Under the pieces are notes generated by a model. That model ran no database searches and had not been told where the DNA came from. It saw only the letters and a program-made list of their open reading frames with translations. 64,000 nucleotides of DNA from Coleophoma eucalyptorum (taxonomy: Eukaryota > Ascomycota > Leotiomycetes > Helotiales > Dermateaceae): positions 1 through 64,000 of the forward strand of contig JALRME010000030.1 of NCBI GenBank assembly GCA_026120035.1, read 5' to 3'. Shown here in pieces: positions 57,250 to 64,000 of this stretch. Both the position numbers and the translations under genes were made by a program. Within the stretch, counting starts at the first letter, position 1. Each line of letters begins with the position of its first letter.

Positions 57250-58885
57250 ATGGACAAATCCGACACCGATGACAAAAAGTCAATCCCACAGGAAGAGACA
57301 TGCCTTGGCACATCTGAGCCTATTCTACCAGAATACGATGAGTATCTTGCACTGGCCAACATCTTCCAGGGCGAGCGACTGCAGAAGCTGGTTCGTAAGA
57401 TAGACTTGCGAGTCTTGCCACAGCTTATTCTTCTGTATCTCTTGAGTTACACAGACAGAGCGAATGTTGGTCAGTAGTCTCGATGTGATTGCTTCGTCGG
57501 TAGACTAATTTGCTGGCAGGAAATGCGAAACTTTTTGGTGCACTGGCAGACTTGGGCATGAGTGGCCAGGACTGGAATACCGCCCTCTCTGTCTTCTTCG
57601 TCACGTATGCTCTCGGTGGTGTTCCCTCGAACATGGCTCTCAAGCGATACGGTCCAAAGATTTGGATCCCATTGCTTATGACCTTGGTTGGTATCGTGTT
57701 AGTCTGTACTGGCTTGCAGAACAACTTCGCCGGCTGGACGGCATTCCGCATGATCCTCGGTTTGGTTGAAGCTGGAATGTTCCCCGGCTGTGGCTTCGTT
57801 TTGACCTCGTGGTATTCTCGCAAAGAGCTGCACTCTCGCATGACCATCTTCTACTCTGGTGCATCTGCCGCTGGTGCCTTTTCGGGAATTTTGGCCTATG
57901 CTATAGGACAGCTGGATTACAAATGGGGATACCGAGGATGGCGCTTCATTTATGTTATTGAGGGCACTTTCACCGTCGTTGTTGCCGTCCTGGCATACTT
58001 CGTCATGTACGATACGCCTGCCAAAGTCACTGGAAAATGGCTTGATGCGGATGAAAAGCGATACTTGATTCTCCGCCATAAGTTCTCTGCCAGCGGAGAC
58101 TCCGGTATTGCTGAGAAGGAAGGCTTCTCGATGAAGTATGCCATGCAAGCTTGCAAGTCGCCGCATACGTACGCAATCGCTATCATCGAATTCACCATTG
58201 CCGTGGTTGTCTATGGAATATCTTTTGTTCTGCCTACTATTATCAACAACCTCGGATACTCTGCTGCAAAATCTCAAGCTATGAGTGCACCTCCCTATAT
58301 CTTCGCCTGCATGGTGACCATCTTTTCTGGTTGGGCAGCAGATCGGTATAAGCAGCGAATGCTCTCGATTGTGCTACCAAATATCATGGCTGTGATTGGC
58401 TTTGTCATCATCATCGCTACAGTTCGGTATCCACACCTTCCTGGTGTCACCTTGCTTGGTGTCTTCTTTGTTGCGGGCGGTTTGTACCCAATTTCTCCCG
58501 CAGTGATGGCATGGTCAGCGCTGAATACAGCTGGTACCATGAAACGGGCTGTTGGCATGGCATTAATGATGTCCTTCTCTCAACTTGGTGGCGTAAGTAA
58601 ACCGCAATGCCTGCTTTAGCTAGAATAATGCTAACAACTGAGTAGATCATGGGCTCGAACATCTACATCGCCTCGACAGCTCCAGAATATCCTGCCGGGT
58701 TTGGCATAAGTCTTGGAATGCTCGTTGTATTTGCTATCATCTGGCCGGTCATTTATTTCTTCTTGCTGAAGAGAATCAATAATAAGCGGGCAAAAATGAG
58801 CCTGGAGGAGATCCATGCCAAGTATACGGATGAACAGTTGGCGGAAATGGGAGACGAAAGTCCTCTATTTAGATATTCAACCTGA
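57250..58885 (+). CDS. MFS transporter, anion:cation symporter (allantoate permease-like) family
   Basis: Exons 57250-57469, 57520-58592 and 58646-58885 (50- and 53-bp introns, phases agree), 510 residues. ATG 57250 (MDKSDTDDKKS) gives the usual acidic cytosolic N terminus. Dal5/ACS-family features are KLVRKIDLRVLPQLILLYLL and SYTDRANVGNAKLFG at helix 1. LGLVEAGMFPGCGFVLTSWY and RGWRFIYVIEGTFTVV are also present, as are GGLYPISPAVMAWSALNTAG and IMGSNIYIASTAPEYPAGF in the second half. About 12 helices can be traced. Family members import allantoate, nicotinate, dipeptides, amino-acid derivatives or sulfonates with protons. Its place between two amine-oxidising flavoenzymes and next to a regulator suggests uptake of their substrate. 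The actual substrate is unknown. Confidence 0.9.
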
Positions 58886-59198
58886 TATAGATGTTTGCCT
58901 AGAAGTTCGAGGGTTAGACCCTTTCAAACACAACGTCGCATATGCCATCCATCAAAATGTTAAATATCACAATCTGTGAAATTGTAAATTCATTTTTAAG
59001 CACCACCGCAGATCTTGAAGGCCGTATTAGTCCTGCATTCGTAGCCACATAAGTATCAAAAGTGGATAGTCACGTGTAGCTTGTAGACAACCTTGAGTCC
59101 TGTCACTGTGATAATTCTCTCTATCGCTCCTTTGGTGATCATCTCCACCCCCGAAAATTTTGCAAGGGTTACAGTCCACCCTGAACAACCGCTGCACG

Positions 59199-61004
59199 AT
59201 GGCCTCAACCAAGATCCCATTCTACGGTCGAACTCGTACGCCACGGACCAGATCTGGATGCCTGTGCTGCCGTGAGAGGAAGCTGAAATGTGATGGTATG
59301 TACAGCCCCATTACTATGCAACCCACTGATGTCCTCCCCAAGAAAAAAAGCCAACCTGCTTGCGGTGTGAAACATCTCGACGCACCTGTACCTACGGATT
59401 GAAGTTGTCATGGCCAGGGGAGACACGTGATGTCGTCCGAAAACGCTCAGTGGGAAGCCCTCTGAGTGATTGTTCGGAAGTCGACAGGTGTGGAACTCAC
59501 CAAAGCACCTGGGCTGTATTTCTTAACACGGGTTTCGATGACTTTGATTTTGTTTCGAGAAAAAAGCTGGCATCTCGGCGCCGAAAGCTGTCTGCTTTTC
59601 GATATAGTGGACAGCCATTTCCTGCATCTTCCCAGGCACATTTCCCCTTGGCGACGTCTATTTACTCGCCTCCAGTATCACTACCCAAACTTGATATGCA
59701 ACTTCTTGATTTTTGTCAGCTTCTAGCCCCTGCAATCTATGTACTAAGACTAACAGGCCATAGATGCAAACAGAATGTGCATAAGCTGCACTCTCCTAGA
59801 TAAACAAAACAACAATTTCCGCAACACCATTGTACCCTTGGCTTTCCGTTCTCAGTTGATCCTCCGTTCACTTCTAGCTGTTGCAGCAAAATCACTGGCA
59901 ACTGTCTCCAGGTCTTCTGCATACGAGACCACCGCCCTGGCATACTTTGGCAATAGCGTTTTCTCGCTGCATCAACTACTTAGTTGTTCCAGCACAACAT
60001 CTTTGGCCTCTTCAAGGACTGAAATCCTTAGTACTATCTTAATGCTGTGTCTATTCGATCTGTCTTCTAATGGCGGCGGAAGTTGGATGTTACATCTACA
60101 AGGAGCCAGAAAAATCATTGAACTCTATGCTGAGTCGTCTACGGATGAGGAGAATACTGCTGTCATTCATTTCCTGGGGCAATACTTTGCAAGCCACAGC
60201 ATTTTGGCATATACGGCGATAAGTGAGCAGGATCATGAGCAGCGGCTATGGGAGGGTGCGACTTTCTGGAGCCGGAAGGTTGAGAGGCCGGCTCGAGAGG
60301 TCAACTGCTTTACCGGTTGTTCTAACAAGCTGATGGAAATTATCTTGATGATTACCCACGCAATTCGCACAAGGTATTCGGGCTCGAATTTTGACAGAGA
60401 GGAAGAATACATGCTGAAGCAGGACTTGGAGGGAAGATTGAACGAGCTTAGCCAATCGCCTACCCCGTCCCCCAATCCTTCAATTTCTCTGAATGATCAT
60501 GATTCTGATTCGACAGAGACCGCTTCGCCGGCTGGATTTAGGATTGCAGCTCTTCTTCTACTTCAGTATCTGGAAGTCAATCCAGTATTAGCTGAATCAG
60601 TGACTAACGATTGTGTTCGGTCTATCCTCGATCTCATGCCTGCATGGATTGAGCAAGTCAGACATAGTCACACGTCCTCAATTTGGAGAGCTCGATCACT
60701 GTGGCCGTACTTTATTGCAGCATGTCACATCGCAACAGACGAAGACAGGATCATGGTCTTGAATATGTTCCGTGAAATGGCTCAAGATCCTAACCAACGA
60801 TTCAGGAACGTGTCTACAATTCAAAAAATCATGGAGACTTTGTGGAAGAGGAAAGACCTGAAATATGGCCAGGACACCGAGGTTGATATACTTGGACGCA
60901 CCCAGACTTCTCTCTTTCACTCACGCCATGCAAATTCTCGCGATTTCTGCTTTGAGTGGGAGGAAATTATGGCACATCTAGAATGTGATCTTAGTTGGAC
61001 CTGA
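59199..61004 (+). CDS. Zn2Cys6 transcription factor of the amine-oxidation locus
   Basis: Exons 59199-59295, 59343-59714 and 59764-61004 (47- and 49-bp introns), 569 residues with consistent phases. The zinc cluster Cys21, 24, 31, 38, 41, 48 is split by the first intron (SGCLCCRERKLKCD joined to EKKPTCLRCETSRRTC). The regulatory domain starts MQLLDFYANR, then FRNTIVPLAFRSQLILRSLLAVAAKSL, then ILMLCLFDLSSNGGGSWMLHLQGARKI. A Ser/Pro-rich loop (SQSPTPSPNPS) lies near residue 370. The Pro38-type C6 architecture is common to activators of catabolic clusters. Position between the transporter and the second flavin oxidase makes it the likely local regulator, an inference from context. For intron 2 the acceptor at 59763 was chosen because it yields the family-like sequence YANRMCISCTLLDKQNNNFR. 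Confidence 0.87.
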
Positions 61005-61340
61005 GGCCCGCTAATGGCCTCCAGTTGGAATAACCGCCACTTTCGACGCTGAGTATAGAGCTTGCGGCACTTTATCTTCCTCCCACTTTTGATTTCCAGC
61101 TTATCTCGCCCAAAGTTACCGAGAAACACTGCAAAGCAGAGACTACTGATAGTATGTCACTCGAATTACTCGAGGCACACCAGTCCAGTCTTGAGGTTGA
61201 AGGTCGCGAAGCATTGCGCAGCTTCGGTTACGCTAGCAGCATGGGTTTCTCACCATGATACCAACCGTAGCACATACCTTCCATGATCTTCATTTTTGAG
61301 ATTCGACCTACTCTTTTTTCTCTCCACACTGCCTACAATC

Positions 61341-62653
61341 ATGTCAGGTTCTACCGAGCTAGATGTTATCATAGTAGGAGCAGGAGCATTTGGTCTATCC
61401 ACAGCGCTTCACCTCAAGCGAAGAGGAGTATCATCCGTGGTTCTCATAGACAAGCAACCGTTCCCATCGCTTGATGCAGCTTCCAACGACACTTCACGCA
61501 TCGTTCGACCAGATTATCCAGATGCATTCTATGCAAATCTGGGACGAGAAACGTTCACAGCCTGGACTTCCGATCCAGTTTTCAGTCCCGCTTTTCACAA
61601 AACTGGACGCATAATGGCCGGTTTACCAGGCGATAGCTTTGTAGCTTCAACTCTAGAAACTTTACAAAGTATAGGAGTTCCTGGTCTTGAGCCTTTGAAT
61701 AGTGCTGAGGTAGCACAACGATGGCCGGGTCTCAATGGACCGATGGAAAATTGGAACATGTACTACAATCCCGAAGCTGGCTGGGCAAATGCAAGACAGG
61801 GCTTGGAGCTCGCTATGAAAGAGTACATTCGGCTTGGTGGCATCTTCCAGGTAGATGATATCACTTCTCTGCTTCAAGAAGGCAACTCTGTAACCGGTGT
61901 CCGCACAGCCTCATGCAAGGTGCACAGAGCTAAAAAGGTTTTGGTAGCTGCAGGTGCATATACACCACTGCTAGTACCAGGTATTGGGACCCAGATTCAC
62001 CCAGTGGGGTTCGCCATTGCTCACTGGCGCCTCGATCGAAACGAGCAAGAAACCTGGAAAGATCACCCCGTAGTCGACCTTCATCACAATGGTTATTTCT
62101 TCCCACCCAACAGCTCAGGACTGATGAAGATGGGAGTTGGAATGGCAGGCTATGGAAATGAACAAGATGAAAATGGCGTTTCCAAACCATTGAGGTGTCA
62201 TGATCGAATCCCCGCTGCTGCTGAGAAGCACATTCGCTGGATTTTGAGCCAGACTGCACCGAACCTAGCCGAGAAGGAATTCTTCGATGTTAAGGTGTGC
62301 TGGGATGGCATGACCGCTGATGGGCACTGGCTTATCAGTGCTCATCCTGAGTTGGAGGGATTGTATGTCGCTGCTGGTGGATCAGGGCACGGTTATAAGT
62401 TCTGTATGTCTCCCTCCCCTGCAGGATCTTGCGGGTATTATTTGTTTGCAAAGTTCATGTGGCTAATTCCATTGCAGTGCCAATTATCGGACAGTATATT
62501 GCCCATTTACTGAATGGGGCTTTAGATGCTGAGTTTGTGGGGAAATGGCGCTGGCGAGAAGGGACCAATGACCCGAGGGATGTCATTCAGGGGCGTCCGA
62601 TTGTGGACTTGAGCTTGGCCTTGGGGATTAGGAGTGGGGTTGCTAAGTTGTAA
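61341..62653 (+). CDS. Peroxisomal FAD amine oxidase, sarcosine/fructosyl-amine-oxidase family
   Basis: Exons 61341-62403 and 62478-62653 (74-bp intron, phase matched), 412 residues. ATG 61341 starts MSGSTELDVIIVGAGAFGLS, the FAD-binding fold. RIVRPDYPDAFYANLG follows, where sarcosine/fructosyl oxidases have R-x-V/I-R. Further on come LVAAGAYTP and CWDGMTADGHWLISAHPEL, then GLYVAAGGSGHGYKFLPIIG. Cys320 sits where this family binds FAD covalently. Likely reaction: oxidation of a secondary amine (N-methyl amino acid, pipecolate or fructosyl amino acid) with H2O2 release. The C terminus VAKL is a PTS1, identical in its last four residues to the D-amino-acid oxidase 5 kb away. Which amine is used cannot be decided by sequence alone. 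It is downstream of the regulator in the same direction. Confidence 0.88.
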
Positions 62654-63924
62654 AATAAATTCAATGTCATTTGCATCTTGATTGGAGCTTACAGAACTAC
62701 CGAGAATAATATATAACGTGCTAAATTGACTAAGCTATAACTGTCGGATTGCAATGATATATACTCAGCACGTGATCTAGTCACGTGGCTACATTCGTTG
62801 ATAGGATATAACACTATTTACGATATACGCACATAGAGAGAATCAACAACCACCTATAATATACTGTATACCCTTTAATTAAAACCCATGATTCTATTAC
62901 GAGGTCTGCCTGTTGTAAACGTATACCAACAATAACAAACCGAAGTTTTTACTATTCAATATTTTAGAGGTGAAAAAGGACAATCTCTCTCGAACTAATA
63001 ATTCTAATTATCTAGCGTTTAACATTATAATAAATTGTAAATGAACAGAAAAACAAAAGTAAGTGAGTAGGTAGGCATAGGATATACAGTAAAGCTAATC
63101 TATAAAATGTTGAAATCGATGTCATGTGACTGCGCAACAAAACGCCCTTCTGGCGGTTGAAGGAGGGCTACTTACCTTGCCATCAATGTTAAATTAAGCT
63201 GTTACTAAATGATCTCTATCCCTTGGTCTGCCTTATAAGTTCTCTGTCATAAGATCTTTTGGGAGTTTATCCATCCGATTCAGGGCTGAACCAGGTATAA
63301 TATCTTGCATTGCTGTGGACAAAACGCACTCAGTCCCACGTAGCTGGCAGACGAAATGTATAATAGGCTCTAAGATATAATAATAGTGCGGGGAAAAGAC
63401 GTTGAATTCATATCGAAAACTACTTCAGGACTTTAGTATTTATCTAGTAACTTAATTATATAGTAATTAACAAGTAGGGTAGTAAAGTCGTGAAGGTTAG
63501 GCAGAGGCCAGTTTTGTGAGTGCGGACTTTTTTGTCCACAACGAGCTTGCTTCGATATGCAACATAGCAGATTGGCTGTATCTTGCCACATTCACGTGAT
63601 ACTACGTAATCAAAGCTATCCCAGATGAGGCAACTGCAGACCGAGGCACAAGATACGCGGTTGAGCTTCCCTGATCAATTCCCCCATCCTTCAGTTGCTG
63701 CTGCATCTCTCATACGTCCTGCGACCCTCTCAACCTCCTCGAATTGCTTATCATCATGTGCCGTTCATGCGTCCCATTGCAGCATGTAGGTGGGACTGCA
63801 TTGGACCGTTGGCTCGCCCTATGAATATGTTCTTTAGCAGCCGACGACCACGGAATCATCAATGATCTGAGTAACATCTGCGAGTTCGTCTACACGTACG
63901 AATAGTCAAGTAAAGACAGTTGGA
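62654..63924. other. AT-rich intergenic stretch
   Basis: No gene seen. A perfect inverted repeat CACGTGA-TCTAG-TCACGTG lies at 62769-62787, containing two E-box-like CACGTG words. The DNA from 62.7 to 63.5 kb is AT-rich like the left end of the window. Confidence 0.5.
62769..62787. promoter_or_regulatory. CACGTG-containing perfect inverted repeat
   Basis: CACGTGATCTAGTCACGTG has 7-bp arms around TCTAG. CACGTG words are sites of bHLH factors in fungi. It lies about 115 bp after the flavin oxidase stop, so its role is unclear. Confidence 0.3.
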
Positions 63925-64000
63925 ATGTCTTCCGCGACTAGCAGTGCACCTGCTGATGAGATAACTTCCATAACCCTCTCTCCCGAAGAGCTGGCGTCGA
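63925..64000 (+). CDS. Possible start of a gene cut by the window edge
   Basis: ATG at 63925 opens a frame (MSSATSSAPADEITSITLSP, then EELAS) that runs to the end of the window. The preceding 200 bp contain several CT-rich tracts and possible introns. Too short to name. It could also be a chance frame. Confidence 0.35.
   Translation, partial: MSSATSSAPADEITSITLSPEELAS

Overview
The window looks like nuclear DNA of a filamentous ascomycete (Pezizomycotina, best guess Leotiomycetes/Helotiales). The basis is: genes on both strands with short introns (about 47-145 bp, GTAAGT/GTATGT/GTCAGT donors, CTAAC-like branch sites); protein families typical of such fungi (HET allorecognition proteins, a 2EXR protein, several Zn2Cys6 regulators, a PDR-type ABCG pump, an asco-laccase, a PTH11/rhodopsin-type membrane protein); and an AT-rich left end full of decayed genes and transposons whose stop codons look like repeat-induced point mutation (RIP). 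The species call is inference only.

Left end, 1-13.6 kb: gene-poor and degenerate. It holds a relic resembling an Hsp70/actin-like ATPase (887-1608, -), a broken fragment of assimilatory nitrite reductase (about 4960-5510), an intact 2EXR gene (6010-6738, -), Tc1/mariner transposase remains with a Ty3/gypsy reverse transcriptase scrap, a secreted Ser/Thr-rich protein gene with a premature stop (10461-11775, -), and a 210-bp Mutator-like MITE with perfect 10-bp target duplications (12730-12959).

Middle, 13.6-50.4 kb: an intronless asco-laccase (13645-15426, +) faces an intronless secreted BBE-type flavin oxidase (15643-17172, -). Next come a broken HET gene (18834-20694, +), a PrtT/Leu3-like Zn2Cys6 factor (21290-23722, +), an unknown membrane protein (23897-25348, -) and a small glycine/asparagine-start protein (27143-27736, -). 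An intact HET gene with a membrane-spanning C terminus follows (30577-33274, +). A PDR ABCG pump (33512-37993, -) is divergent from a Zn2Cys6 regulator (38539-40744, +), with palindromic CGG sites between them. After a truncated regulator (41227-41904, -) there is a second unknown membrane protein (42704-44572, +), a 65-residue Cys-rich tail protein in three exons (45980-46328, -) and a rhodopsin-domain protein (48914-50337, +).

Right end, 53.6-62.7 kb: a compact catabolic locus. It contains an intradiol ring-cleavage dioxygenase (+), a D-amino-acid oxidase (-), an allantoate-permease-like MFS transporter (+), a Zn2Cys6 regulator (+) and a sarcosine/fructosyl-amine-oxidase-like flavoenzyme (+). 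Both flavin oxidases end in Val-Ala-Lys-Leu, a peroxisomal PTS1 tail. I read the set as import of an amino compound followed by peroxisomal oxidative deamination/demethylation under a local regulator. The substrate is not visible from sequence. A further gene may begin at the right edge (63925).
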